From Bacillota bacterium (GTDB taxonomy: Bacteria > Bacillota > Clostridia > Peptostreptococcales > Anaerovoracaceae): DNA of 64,000 nt. The stretch lies in assembly GCA_021769295.1 (NCBI GenBank), contig JAETTD010000002.1, positions 124,001 through 188,000 on the forward strand, written 5' to 3'. Below are positions 52,670-61,474 of this stretch, piece by piece. The notes beneath the pieces were generated by a model that made no database searches, had not been told where the DNA came from, and was given only the letters and a program-made list of their open reading frames with translations. The translations under genes were made by a program, and so were the position numbers. Numbering within the stretch: the stretch's first letter is position 1; every line of letters starts with the position of its first letter.

Positions 52670-54652
52670 TCATCGTCCTCCCGTAAAGGATATAACGTAT
52701 ACCGGGTTTTGAGCAGTCATAAGGTTATATCTTCCTGCTCTCTTATTTTTTGAAACGTTTATATTGACTATGTCGGCATTTTCTATACCGTTATTTTTCA
52801 ATATGCCTATCACTTCTGCCAGAGACTCCAGCGTTATAGTGTTGACTACGACCCTCACCTCAGGGTTCCTTTTAAGGACCGTTTTTATTATTTCGTCCAT
52901 ATTTCCGCTGCTGCCGCCTATAAAAACATGTGTAGGAACGGGCAAATCATTTAGCGCCTCCGGCGCTGTTCCACATATTACTTCAAGATTGGTGATTCCC
53001 ATTTCTTTGCTGTTTTCTTCAATGAGAGCGCAGCCTTCGGCGTTCTTTTCTATTGCAAATACCTTGCCGCAGTATGCCTGCATGGCACATTCAAGAGATA
53101 CGGAACCGGTTCCTGCTCCTATATCATATACTACGGCGTTTCTCGTAAGTCTAAGCTTGGACAAGCTCACGGCCCTGACTTCTTCCTTGGTCATAGGAAC
53201 CTCGCCTCTGATAAACTTTTCATCCGGAATCCCCGGCGTAACTACATAATCATATGCCTTTTCATTGATTACAAGGGCTACGGCGAGAGATTCAAAATCC
53301 TTCTCCTTTAAATTTTCCGGGGTTCCTTTGGTAATCTTTTCGGTATCATAAGACAGATTTTCGCCTATGTATACCGTCACAAATCCCAGTCCGTTATCTG
53401 AAAGCGTTTTGAGAAATTCCGCCGCTCCCGTTTTTCCTCCAAGGAGGAAGAAGGTTTCGGACTCTCTCTTTATTATGCTTACGAAATTGCAATCCCTTCC
53501 GTGGGCGCTGTACATTTTCACATTCTGCCACGGGCGCCCTATCCTGTTACAAAAATACACCGGCGATGAAATACCGCAAAGAACCTGCACGTCAAAATCT
53601 TTATTGCCTTCCAGCGCCTCCGAAAGTTTTAAAGTTCCGCTGTAAAATCCCGTATCCCCAGACATTGCAACGACGATTCTGTCAAATTCTTTATGGGTTT
53701 TTATAATATCCACTATATCCGGCGTTGATATTTCTTCAAACTTTTCCTTATTTTTAAATATAAAGGCGTTCAGCAGCCGTTTTGCTCCTATGACGGCATC
53801 TGCATTTTCTATTGCCTTCTTTGCTGCCACAGTCATGGTTTCGCCGTCTCCCATACCCATTCCGCAAATCGTTACCGTCCTTTTGCTTTTCAGCTTATAC
53901 AGGTCGTTCACATATTCGATACATCGGTCAAAGCTCATCCCCGATTCTTCTTCCGGTCTTCCGATTATTATGGTCTCGATTCCTGCCTTTGATGCAGCTC
54001 CAACCTTTTCCGGAAAGCCTCCCTTTGCTCCGGTATCCTTGGTAACGAGATACCTGATGTCCAGCATTTTAATCATTGCCAGATTGAGTTCTTCGGAAAA
54101 AGGTCCCTGCATACATATCAGGTTTTTTCCTCTGTACCCCAGCTTTGCCACCTGCTCTGCCACTTCCGGCAAAGGAAGCACCCTTGCAAAGACCCTTTCC
54201 TGCCTGTCCTTAATGCCCGAATATGAAGTCAGCTCCTTGCTGCCGGTGGTAAGCAGAATATTGCCTTCTCTCTGGTTCAGATACTTTACGGCACTTTCAA
54301 TATCGGGAAAATATCTGCACAGAGAATCTTTAAAGCTGCTGCTTTCCCTTAACACCCTTATGTATTCGACCCCTGCAATCTGCTTGCAGGCTTCTTTTAT
54401 ATTCGCTGTCACTTCTTTGGCATAGGGGTGGGTAGCATCTATTACGGTCTTTGCTCCTTTGGTTTCTATAAAATTCTTCATTTGACCGGAATCAAGACGG
54501 CCGCTGTGTACTTTTATATTAGCTCCCTCTTCTATAAGGCTTTCACCGTATTCGGTTGCAACAAAAAGCGTCAGTCCGATATTCTTTTCTCTGTAATATT
54601 CCGCTAACTTTCTTCCCTCCAGAGTTCCTCCGAAGACGATTATATTATCCAT
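52670..54652 (-). CDS. Fusion of CbiJ, CbiE and CbiT
   Basis: This 660-residue protein joins three corrin enzymes. Residues about 1-248 are CbiJ, cobalt-precorrin-6A reductase (VFGGTLEGRKLAEYY, VIDATHPYAKEVT). Residues about 257-460 are CbiE, a SAM-dependent C5 methyltransferase (ICGMGMGDGETMT, VVAMSGDTGFYSG). Residues about 470-660 are CbiT, the C15 methyltransferase/decarboxylase (VVYDIGAGTGSVSLE). CbiE-CbiT fusions (CobL type) are common; attachment of CbiJ in front is much less so. All three catalyse successive steps, so the fusion could channel unstable intermediates. Confidence 0.93.
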   Translation of the reverse strand: MDNIIVFGGTLEGRKLAEYYREKNIGLTLFVATEYGESLIEEGANIKVHSGRLDSGQMKNFIETKGAKTVIDATHPYAKEVTANIKEACKQIAGVEYIRVLRESSSFKDSLCRYFPDIESAVKYLNQREGNILLTTGSKELTSYSGIKDRQERVFARVLPLPEVAEQVAKLGYRGKNLICMQGPFSEELNLAMIKMLDIRYLVTKDTGAKGGFPEKVGAASKAGIETIIIGRPEEESGMSFDRCIEYVNDLYKLKSKRTVTICGMGMGDGETMTVAAKKAIENADAVIGAKRLLNAFIFKNKEKFEEISTPDIVDIIKTHKEFDRIVVAMSGDTGFYSGTLKLSEALEGNKDFDVQVLCGISSPVYFCNRIGRPWQNVKMYSAHGRDCNFVSIIKRESETFFLLGGKTGAAEFLKTLSDNGLGFVTVYIGENLSYDTEKITKGTPENLKEKDFESLAVALVINEKAYDYVVTPGIPDEKFIRGEVPMTKEEVRAVSLSKLRLTRNAVVYDIGAGTGSVSLECAMQAYCGKVFAIEKNAEGCALIEENSKEMGITNLEVICGTAPEALNDLPVPTHVFIGGSSGNMDEIIKTVLKRNPEVRVVVNTITLESLAEVIGILKNNGIENADIVNINVSKNKRAGRYNLMTAQNPVYVISFTGGR

Positions 54653-55376
54653 GTCTGTACCCTCTCGGTGTTACCATTCTGCCGTCTATGACCGCAGTTT
54701 GCTCATTTCCTATAAATACCGTTGAGAACATATCCACTTCCGTATCTCTAAGCTCACCTAAGTTCAAGATGCTGAAAGATTGGCCCTCTCTTCCTATATT
54801 TCGGGCAATTCCGCATACCGTTTTGGCAGATTTATGATTTAATACAATATCGCATGCTCTTTTGAGATAATCCTTCCTTTTCATGCTGGAAGGATTATAA
54901 AGGCATATAACCATATCTGATTCCGCTGCCGCAAGCAAACGTCTTTCTATCTTTTCCCAAGGAGTAAGCAAATCGCTCAGGCTTATTACCGCAAAATCAT
55001 GAATCAGAGGGGCTCCGAGCAATCCTGCGCCGCTTATGACTGCCGAAACTCCGCTTACGCTTTCCACTTCCACTCCCGGATACCGGTCTTTCAGCTCATA
55101 TATGAGGCCGGTCATACCGTATATGCCTGCATCTCCGCTGCAAATCATAGCAACCGTCTTTCCTGCAGCGGCCTGTTTTAGAGCCATATGGCAACGTTTT
55201 TCCTCCTGTCTCATAGGGGTTGTCATAAATTCCTTATCGGGAAAATGTTCCTTTACCAGATCCACATACACCGTATATCCTATTATAATGTCGCATTCTC
55301 TCAATACACGTTCTGCACGAATGGTCATCTGTTCGTACTCACCGGGGCCTATTCCCACAACATAAATCTTATTCAA
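54645..55376 (-). CDS. cbiH: Cobalt-precorrin-3 C17-methyltransferase
   Basis: CbiH methylates C17 and drives ring contraction. The 243-residue SAM-dependent enzyme has VVGIGPGEYEQMT, GDAGIYGMTGLIYEL, SGVSAVISGAGLLGAPL and YNPSSMKRKDYL, typical of CbiH/CobJ. It overlaps both neighbours by 8 bp, so the operon is translationally coupled here. Confidence 0.95.
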   Translation of the reverse strand: MNKIYVVGIGPGEYEQMTIRAERVLRECDIIIGYTVYVDLVKEHFPDKEFMTTPMRQEEKRCHMALKQAAAGKTVAMICSGDAGIYGMTGLIYELKDRYPGVEVESVSGVSAVISGAGLLGAPLIHDFAVISLSDLLTPWEKIERRLLAAAESDMVICLYNPSSMKRKDYLKRACDIVLNHKSAKTVCGIARNIGREGQSFSILNLGELRDTEVDMFSTVFIGNEQTAVIDGRMVTPRGYRHG

Positions 55377-56427
55377 ATCTTATTTTCAACTCCTTTTCGT
55401 CTCTCTTTGCAATAGCCGCAGTTACTCCTTTTGCGCTTTGCTTTGATAATATCAGATAACCGTCCGAAGCTGCTACCGCAGCTCTTTCGCATACGTTATC
55501 CACTCCTGTAACTCCCGATACAAAGTCGGAAGAAGAAAACTCGCCCGGAATCCCGGCAAGATCTTCTGCCGAAAAGAACTTGCTTTTAATCCTATATTTT
55601 TTGCAAAGTTCCCTAAATCCCGTTTCATCTTTTTTCAAGTCTATAGAAGCCAAAATACATATATCGTCCATGGTTATTCCCGCATCTTCGGCAGCTTTGA
55701 GCGCCATGGCTTCTATCTCTTGAAAGCTCTTGCCTTTTCTGCATCCCATTCCCAAAGCGTATTGTTTGGGAATTAAATCAAGAAAATATCCGTCCTCCTC
55801 CGAGCTGTTTCCTATACGTATATTTTTATCGTACTCTGCTCCGGAAGCCGCCAATTCAAGTTCTTCCGGAATATTGCCCTCTATGTCGTACTCACATATA
55901 AATCCTATCTTTTCACCTTTAAGAACCGCTGACGAAATTTCCTTTGCCTTAACCATATCCGTTATATACAAATCATTATTCTTTGCAAAGGTGTCTACCG
56001 AAAATTTCTTATTTATATCCGTGGCTGTGGTAATGACTGCCTGTGAGCCTATAAGTTCCGCAATTTCTTCTGCCAGCATGTTGGCTCCTCCAAGGTGTCC
56101 CGAAAGTATGGGTATGACATGATGTCCAAGCTCGTCCACCACTATTACAGCAGGGTCTTTTGTCTTATCTTTAACATGAGGCGCAATAGCACGCACGGCT
56201 ATGCCGCAGGCGCACACAAATACAAGCGCATCTGCTTCAGCAAAACCCTTTCTGCTCCATTCGTCCAAACCGTATGTAAGAGGTCTTGCATTATCATCTT
56301 TAACGTACTTTTCTAAGGCGTAGGGTATGCAATCATACCTGTTCTTCTGTAAATGTGAAAGTCTCGATGATATTTTTGCAGCCGTATCATATCCTTTTTC
56401 GGAAAAAGAAATAAGCCTTATCTCCAT
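55369..56427 (-). CDS. cbiG: Cobalt-precorrin-5A hydrolase
   Basis: CbiG opens the lactone ring and releases acetaldehyde, the step that distinguishes the anaerobic pathway. The 352-residue protein has the N-terminal and central domains (VFVCACGIAVRAIAPHVKDK, GHLGGANMLAEEIAE) and the C-terminal domain (YALGMGCRKGKSFQEIE). Length is normal. Confidence 0.94.
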   Translation of the reverse strand: MEIRLISFSEKGYDTAAKISSRLSHLQKNRYDCIPYALEKYVKDDNARPLTYGLDEWSRKGFAEADALVFVCACGIAVRAIAPHVKDKTKDPAVIVVDELGHHVIPILSGHLGGANMLAEEIAELIGSQAVITTATDINKKFSVDTFAKNNDLYITDMVKAKEISSAVLKGEKIGFICEYDIEGNIPEELELAASGAEYDKNIRIGNSSEEDGYFLDLIPKQYALGMGCRKGKSFQEIEAMALKAAEDAGITMDDICILASIDLKKDETGFRELCKKYRIKSKFFSAEDLAGIPGEFSSSDFVSGVTGVDNVCERAAVAASDGYLILSKQSAKGVTAAIAKRDEKELKIRFE

Positions 56428-56439
56428 AATTTCCTCAGC

Positions 56440-57204
56440 CTAAGCCTCCTCCTTTGCCATTCTGAACTCGGTGGTAAACTTAGGGTTATATAAATCCGAG
56501 CGCCTGTAATTGCTGTGAGACACAACATCTCCGATTATCATCAGCGCAGTCTTTGTTATATTGTTTTCGGCAGCAGTCCGGGCCAGCGTTCCTACTGTGC
56601 ACACAAAAGATTTTTCCTCAGGCCATGTTGCCTTGTAAACTATAGCTGCGGGAGTATCGGCTTCATATCCCCCTGCGATAAGTTCCCTGGAAAGCTCATC
56701 AAGTAATCCTGTGCTTAAAAAAACAACCATGGTTGCCTTGTGAGCCGCAAATGAACGTATGCTTTCTTTATCGGGAACCGGCGTCCTTCCGGCCATTCTG
56801 GTGATTATAACGCTCTGCGAAACATCAGGCAGGGTGTACTCCAGATTTAATGCAGAAGCTGCGCCGCAGAAAGAGCTGACTCCGGGGCAATAATCATAAG
56901 CTATGCCTTTCTCATCCAATATGTCCATTTGCTCTCTTATTGCTCCGTATACGCATGGGTCTCCTGTATGAAGTCTTACGATTTCTTTATTACTTAAACT
57001 TCCCTCTATCATAACTTCCGTTACTTCTTCCAAAGTCATGGTTGCGCTGTTGTAAACCTCGCAGTCCGCCTTTTTATACCCAAGTAATTCGGGATTCACC
57101 AGTGAACCTGCATATATGATTATATCCGCCTTTTCCAGCAGTTCCTTTCCTCTGACCGTAATCAAGTCTGCTGCGCCGCTTCCTGCTCCTACAAAATTAA
57201 CCAT
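56440..57204 (-). CDS. cbiF: Cobalt-precorrin-4 C11-methyltransferase
   Basis: CbiF methylates C11. The 254-residue protein has the family markers FVGAGSGAADLITVRG, YAGSLVNPELL, RLHTGDPCVYGAI and GVSSFCGAASALN. It overlaps cbiD by 8 bp. Confidence 0.95.
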   Translation of the reverse strand: MVNFVGAGSGAADLITVRGKELLEKADIIIYAGSLVNPELLGYKKADCEVYNSATMTLEEVTEVMIEGSLSNKEIVRLHTGDPCVYGAIREQMDILDEKGIAYDYCPGVSSFCGAASALNLEYTLPDVSQSVIITRMAGRTPVPDKESIRSFAAHKATMVVFLSTGLLDELSRELIAGGYEADTPAAIVYKATWPEEKSFVCTVGTLARTAAENNITKTALMIIGDVVSHSNYRRSDLYNPKFTTEFRMAKEEA

Positions 57205-58336
57205 TTTTTCTCTCCTTTAAAATATCTCCGCATTGGCACAGTATGCCATGTCTGTTTGAAAATACTATGACTCCCGTTTTAAATTTTCCGTAAGAACGGT
57301 TATTGATGTAAAAATTTATTTTTTCTCCTATTATCTCCATGGTCTTTTCCAAAAGGCCGTATGATTTTAATACTTCCAGCCCGTCATCGGTATTTACGCA
57401 TGACATAATTTGTGCTACGCCGTCTCTTTCCATACCCGCAAGGGCGCTGTTAGCCGCAAGTATTTCCATTCTGCCGTCTGCTTCCCTCGAATGGGTATTC
57501 ATTATTCCTCCCGCAACTTTAATAAACTTGCCTATATGAGATATGAACAGCACTTCCTTAAATTCCAGTTCGTTGAGAATATCTATGGTTATGCCGAGAT
57601 AATTGCTGCATTTGACCACATCATCATCGTTAAGTTCTATCATTTTTTTTACAAAATCGGCTCCGTAGTTTCCGGGAGTTATTATAACAAACTCTTTGCC
57701 CTGACTTCTTTTTTGTTTCAGCTCCACCCTTATGCTCTCGATAATTGCGGTCTCACTCATGGGCTCTACTATTCCGCTTGTTCCCAAAACCGACAGACCT
57801 CCCTCTATGCCCAGCCTCGGGTTAAATGTTTTTTTGGCAAGTTCTCTTCCCATCGGCAATACTATCTCTGCATGAAAGCCCTCTTTAATATCAAAATCAT
57901 CTTTTACAGCCCGGAGCTCCTTTAAAATCATTTGCCTCGGCACCTTATTTATGGCTGCTTCTCCTATCCTCTGTTCAAGGCCGGGTCTTGTCACCCTTCC
58001 CACTCCTTCGCCTCCGTCAAGAGTCACTGCTCCGTCCGGCCTCAAAGAAACTACAGAACACACAGGCATTCCGTCTGTTACATCAGGGTCGTCACCACTG
58101 TCTTTGATTACCGTGCATTCCGCTCTGCCTTTATCTAAAATGCGGCACTGTACCTCAAGATTAAGATGTATCCCCTTTGGCGTATCGATTTCCACCGTAT
58201 GCAGCGGCTGTCCCGTAGCCAAAGCCATGGCCGCCGCCTTTGATGCGGCGGCAGCGCATGTTCCGGTAGTATATCCGTACTTGAGTTTTTTATTGTTTTT
58301 GGTTATGTAATAATCTTCTATGCCTGTCCTGTGCAT
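57197..58336 (-). CDS. cbiD: Cobalt-precorrin-5B C1-methyltransferase
   Basis: CbiD methylates C1 in the anaerobic branch. The 379-residue product has the hallmark YGYTTGTCAAAASKAAA near the start, DDPDVTDGM and ITPGNYGADFVKKM. It overlaps cobD by 19 bp. Confidence 0.95.
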   Translation of the reverse strand: MHRTGIEDYYITKNNKKLKYGYTTGTCAAAASKAAAMALATGQPLHTVEIDTPKGIHLNLEVQCRILDKGRAECTVIKDSGDDPDVTDGMPVCSVVSLRPDGAVTLDGGEGVGRVTRPGLEQRIGEAAINKVPRQMILKELRAVKDDFDIKEGFHAEIVLPMGRELAKKTFNPRLGIEGGLSVLGTSGIVEPMSETAIIESIRVELKQKRSQGKEFVIITPGNYGADFVKKMIELNDDDVVKCSNYLGITIDILNELEFKEVLFISHIGKFIKVAGGIMNTHSREADGRMEILAANSALAGMERDGVAQIMSCVNTDDGLEVLKSYGLLEKTMEIIGEKINFYINNRSYGKFKTGVIVFSNRHGILCQCGDILKERKNG

Positions 58337-59403
58337 AAATTGCCCTCTTTGTCAATTTCATCAAGTGCATCTATCAGCAGTTTATTGCTGACATGATTTT
58401 TTATTGCGATTCTGAAATAATTTTTTCCCAGCCCCCTAAAGTTGGCGCAGGATCTTATGAGAATTCCTTTTTTCAAAAGGAGCTCGTACAAGTCACTTTC
58501 CGAGTATATCATCATATAATTGGCCTCTCCCCTAAAAGTCCTTATTCCCAGCCTATTAAGCTCATCTGTCACATATTTTCTTTCATTTCTGAGAACTATC
58601 AGGGTATCTTCTACATAACTGCTGCAAGAGAGGGCGGCTTCACCCGCTTTCTGAGCCACCAGGGAAACGTTCCAGCATTGGGACATCCTGCACATTTTCT
58701 CCAGCAGCTCCTTATCTGAACACAGACCGTAACCGAGCCTTATTCCCGCTATGGCGTAAGTCTTGGTAAGGGATTTGAGAATAAACAGATTCTTGTTTTC
58801 CGCAACCCTTTTTATGGCAGAAAACTTTTCATACCCTTCCGTAAGCTCTCCGAAGCTTTCATCTATGAACAGCATGGTTCCTGTCTCATTGCATCTTTTT
58901 AGAAGCTTTTCAATGTTTTCTCCTGATACGGAAAGCCCCGTAGGGTTGTTGGGATTACAGACGAATACCACATCCGTATCTTCTTCTATCTGCTCTCTTA
59001 TCCGCTCAATTTCTGCATTTACATCAAAGCCTGTCTCTTTGGTAAGCTGATATGTTTTTATCTGGCATTCAGATGCTTCAAGGCTCTGCCTGTATTCGCA
59101 AAAGGTCGGTTCTATTATAAGTCCCTTCTTTGGCTTTAATGCCGCCGCCACCTGAAAGATAAGCTCTGCGCCGCCGTTGCCGCATATTATGTTGTTGGCT
59201 TGTACGCCGTCTTTCTTTGATATAGCTTGTATCAAATCTCTGCAGCCGGCATCGGGGTATCGGTCTGACATACGCAGAGCCTCTGCCGCTGCTTCAACTA
59301 CTTTTTCAGGAGTTCCTTTTGGATTGACGTTAACAGAAAAGTCTGCCTTTATTTCCTTGTTATATATTTGTCCTCCATGTGGGTTTTTTTCGTTTATAAG
59401 CAT
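58318..59403 (-). CDS. cobD: PLP-dependent threonine-phosphate decarboxylase (CobD)
   Basis: CobD makes the aminopropanol phosphate side arm that CbiB attaches. The 361-residue fold type I enzyme opens with NPHGGQIYNK and has CNPNNPTGLS, the Asp in FIDESFGEL and the PLP lysine in LKSLTKTYAIAGIRLGYG. A histidinol-phosphate aminotransferase is the alternative, but the NPHGG start and operon context favour CobD. Confidence 0.93.
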   Translation of the reverse strand: MLINEKNPHGGQIYNKEIKADFSVNVNPKGTPEKVVEAAAEALRMSDRYPDAGCRDLIQAISKKDGVQANNIICGNGGAELIFQVAAALKPKKGLIIEPTFCEYRQSLEASECQIKTYQLTKETGFDVNAEIERIREQIEEDTDVVFVCNPNNPTGLSVSGENIEKLLKRCNETGTMLFIDESFGELTEGYEKFSAIKRVAENKNLFILKSLTKTYAIAGIRLGYGLCSDKELLEKMCRMSQCWNVSLVAQKAGEAALSCSSYVEDTLIVLRNERKYVTDELNRLGIRTFRGEANYMMIYSESDLYELLLKKGILIRSCANFRGLGKNYFRIAIKNHVSNKLLIDALDEIDKEGNLCTGQA

Positions 59404-59415
59404 ATTTCACCGTTT

Positions 59416-60396
59416 CTATGTAAATAGTAATATTCCCAGCCAAAGCAGATATAATATTGCTACAGTGATAATGGTAGTTCCATACATCAGCCTGTGGCTG
59501 CGCAATATATCTTCAGCTTCAATGGGTCTTATGTCATCCCCGATATATTGCTTTTTATATATTTTTCCAAAATATTTTGCATCGCCCGCCAGTCTTATAT
59601 CAAGCGCTCCCGCACATACCGATTCCGTATGTGCAGAATTTGGACTTGCATGTTTTCGCCTGTCACGTTTGAAAATTTTTACCGCATTTTTTACATCATA
59701 TTTAAGGAAACAGCTTGCAGCAATCATCAGTATTGCCGAAACTCTCGCAGGTATAAAATTTGCAGCATCGTCAACCAGCGCTGCACATCTTCCGAAGTTA
59801 AGGTATTTTTCATTTTTATATCCCACTATGGAATCCATGGTGTTGATAGCTTTATATAGGTATCCCAAAGGAGCTCCTCCTATAAAGATATATATCATGG
59901 GAGCTATTATACCGTCAGATGTATTCTCGGCAACGGTTTCCACTGCTGCTTTTGTAACTCCGGTCTCGTCGAGCTCTGCCGTGTCTCTTCCGACTATCAT
60001 GGAGAGGGCAATCCTTGCCTCCTCAAGATTTCTGTCTTGAAGGGGGAAATATACTTTTTTGCTTTCTTTCATTAAAGATTTTGCTGCTATTATCTGCCAT
60101 ATCATAAAACCTTCGATGAGCATACAAAGCCATATATTGACCTTAAAGGCGACAAGCAGAATTACCACCGGTATTGCAAAAGATAATGCACACATAATAA
60201 CTACGAGGCACGCTCCGGCCTGCCGCTCTCCTCGTTCTGTCTCAGGAAAAATTTTTCGCAGTGCTTTTTCAACTCTTCTGATGCTGTTTCCTATTAAGTT
60301 TACAGAATGAGGAAAATTTCTCGGGTCACCCAAAATACAATCCGCCGCAAATCCGATAAGAAAAGCTGCTGCATTTACAATAATGTATTCTTTCAT
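59416..60396 (-). CDS. cbiB: Adenosylcobinamide-phosphate synthase CbiB
   Basis: CbiB joins the aminopropanol arm to adenosylcobyric acid. It is a 326-residue integral membrane protein with LGDPRNFPHSVNLIGNSI, the conserved AVETVAENTSDGIIAPMIY and GGAPLGYLYKAINTMDSIVGY. It is the first gene behind riboswitch 2, although it acts last among the enzymes encoded here. Confidence 0.95.
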   Translation of the reverse strand: MKEYIIVNAAAFLIGFAADCILGDPRNFPHSVNLIGNSIRRVEKALRKIFPETERGERQAGACLVVIMCALSFAIPVVILLVAFKVNIWLCMLIEGFMIWQIIAAKSLMKESKKVYFPLQDRNLEEARIALSMIVGRDTAELDETGVTKAAVETVAENTSDGIIAPMIYIFIGGAPLGYLYKAINTMDSIVGYKNEKYLNFGRCAALVDDAANFIPARVSAILMIAASCFLKYDVKNAVKIFKRDRRKHASPNSAHTESVCAGALDIRLAGDAKYFGKIYKKQYIGDDIRPIEAEDILRSHRLMYGTTIITVAILYLLWLGILLFT

Positions 60397-60435
60397 CAGC
60401 TGAATAATCTTTCTTAAAATTTATGTCCAATAACA

Positions 60436-60459
60436 AAAGCACCTTGACTGAGGTGCTTT
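60436..60459 (-). terminator. Riboswitch-controlled terminator 2
   Basis: A 9-bp stem AAAGCACCT/AGGTGCTTT with a 6-base loop, followed on the minus strand by TGTTATTGG. Its AGCACCTC arm can pair with the GAGGTG at complement 60512-60517, as in riboswitch 1. Confidence 0.82.
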
Positions 60460-60509
60460 AGATGTTGACTTTTACTCTTTTATTTGAAAACAGAGCTATT
60501 TCATAATAA

Positions 60510-60705
60510 GTTTCACCTCAGAAAACTTACCTGACAATATAAAGCAGACGGTCTACCGACTTAATCCTTAAAGCCTACTGAGATACCTTCCCGAAGTTTA
60601 TAAAATATCACTTCAGTGGTTTTGCGTCACTGCGCCAATCCTTTCGTAGATAACACGGTTGCTGAGATACAGTGCCGGATTTTGACCGGCTTCCGAAATG
60701 CTCTG
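60510..60705 (-). promoter_or_regulatory. Cobalamin riboswitch 2 (biosynthesis operon)
   Basis: On the minus strand it has CGGAAGCCGGTCAAAATCCGG, then AACCACTGAA (B12 box with GCCACTG reduced to ACCACTG), GGGAAGGTATCTC, and TCGGTAGACCGTC, ending in GAGGTG. The order and spacing match riboswitch 1 at 48883-49062. It controls the whole cbiB-to-cbiC operon by termination. Confidence 0.88.
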
Positions 60706-60730
60706 CTTTATAATATTAAATTATACTTTT

Positions 60731-60760
60731 ATATTACAACCCCTTGGTAATGGTTGTCAA
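60731..60760 (-). promoter_or_regulatory. Promoter of the cbi operon
   Basis: On the minus strand TTGACA (complement 60755-60760) and TAATAT (complement 60731-60736) are 18 bases apart, some 25 bases before the aptamer. It lies directly after the DUF1638 gene. A second TATAAT-like run downstream makes the exact start uncertain. Confidence 0.6.
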
Positions 60761-60777
60761 TGATGATTATATCCGCA

Positions 60778-61437
60778 TCACTCAAAAATATCTTCATGGC
60801 ATATCACGTGGCCGGGCTCTGCTACAAAAAACTGAGCGTCCCACTTGCCTGATATGAGTTTTTCGATTATACGGTTGCTGCCTTTTACAAATTCCACCTT
60901 TCCTTCTATCCAGTCCGCATTTCGCATGGCTTCTGCCGCATATTCATCGGAATGGCAGTCATAAAGGCCTGTATCCACTATATCTACACACGTGTAGCTG
61001 TCTACCCACGCCTTACGTATTTTTGCCTTTGTATCTCCGTCCATTCCCTCGGTGTACTTATTAAAAGCTTTTTCCATGGAAAATCCATAAGGATTCTTAT
61101 CCTTCATGTACAGGTGTCCCTTTTGCTTCAGATTGGGGCAGTATCGGTCGTTCTTATGCAATAAAAGGGATACACAGTCATCTACTTTCGGTATCACTAC
61201 TCTTTTATTAAAAGACTGACCTTCCCAGGAACCTCCGCAGAAGCCCATGGCGACCAAAACCGTCTCAAAGCTGTCGGGCATTTTGTTTACGGTCTGTATG
61301 ATGTGCTCTTTCATAAGCTTTGGGTCCTTGTGAAATTCTTTGTTAAGATATGTAACGGGATAGCAGGTTTTCAGCTTTGCCTGCGCCGCATTTACATAGT
61401 CTGCCAGAGAACCGCATGCCAAAATTGTTGTGTCCAT
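60778..61437 (-). CDS. DUF1638 protein
   Basis: A 219-residue protein of the DUF1638 family, starting TTILACGSLADYVNAA and containing VLVAMGFCGGSWEGQ, VIPKVDDCVSLLLH and a cysteine/histidine-rich middle (CVDIVDTGLYDCHSDEY). The family is often found near corrinoid-dependent methyltransferase systems. Here it lies directly upstream of a cobalamin riboswitch and operon, on the same strand, and ends 18 bases before the operon promoter. Function unknown. Confidence 0.85.
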   Translation of the reverse strand: MDTTILACGSLADYVNAAQAKLKTCYPVTYLNKEFHKDPKLMKEHIIQTVNKMPDSFETVLVAMGFCGGSWEGQSFNKRVVIPKVDDCVSLLLHKNDRYCPNLKQKGHLYMKDKNPYGFSMEKAFNKYTEGMDGDTKAKIRKAWVDSYTCVDIVDTGLYDCHSDEYAAEAMRNADWIEGKVEFVKGSNRIIEKLISGKWDAQFFVAEPGHVICHEDIFE

Positions 61438-61474
61438 TTTTCTTCCTCTCCGATATGTCTAAATTATAAGGCAA

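Noticed and set aside
53790..54425. Plus-strand frame of 211 codons opposite the cbiJ-cbiE-cbiT gene
   Set aside because: Composition is a mirror of the real gene, with no ribosome site or recognisable motif.
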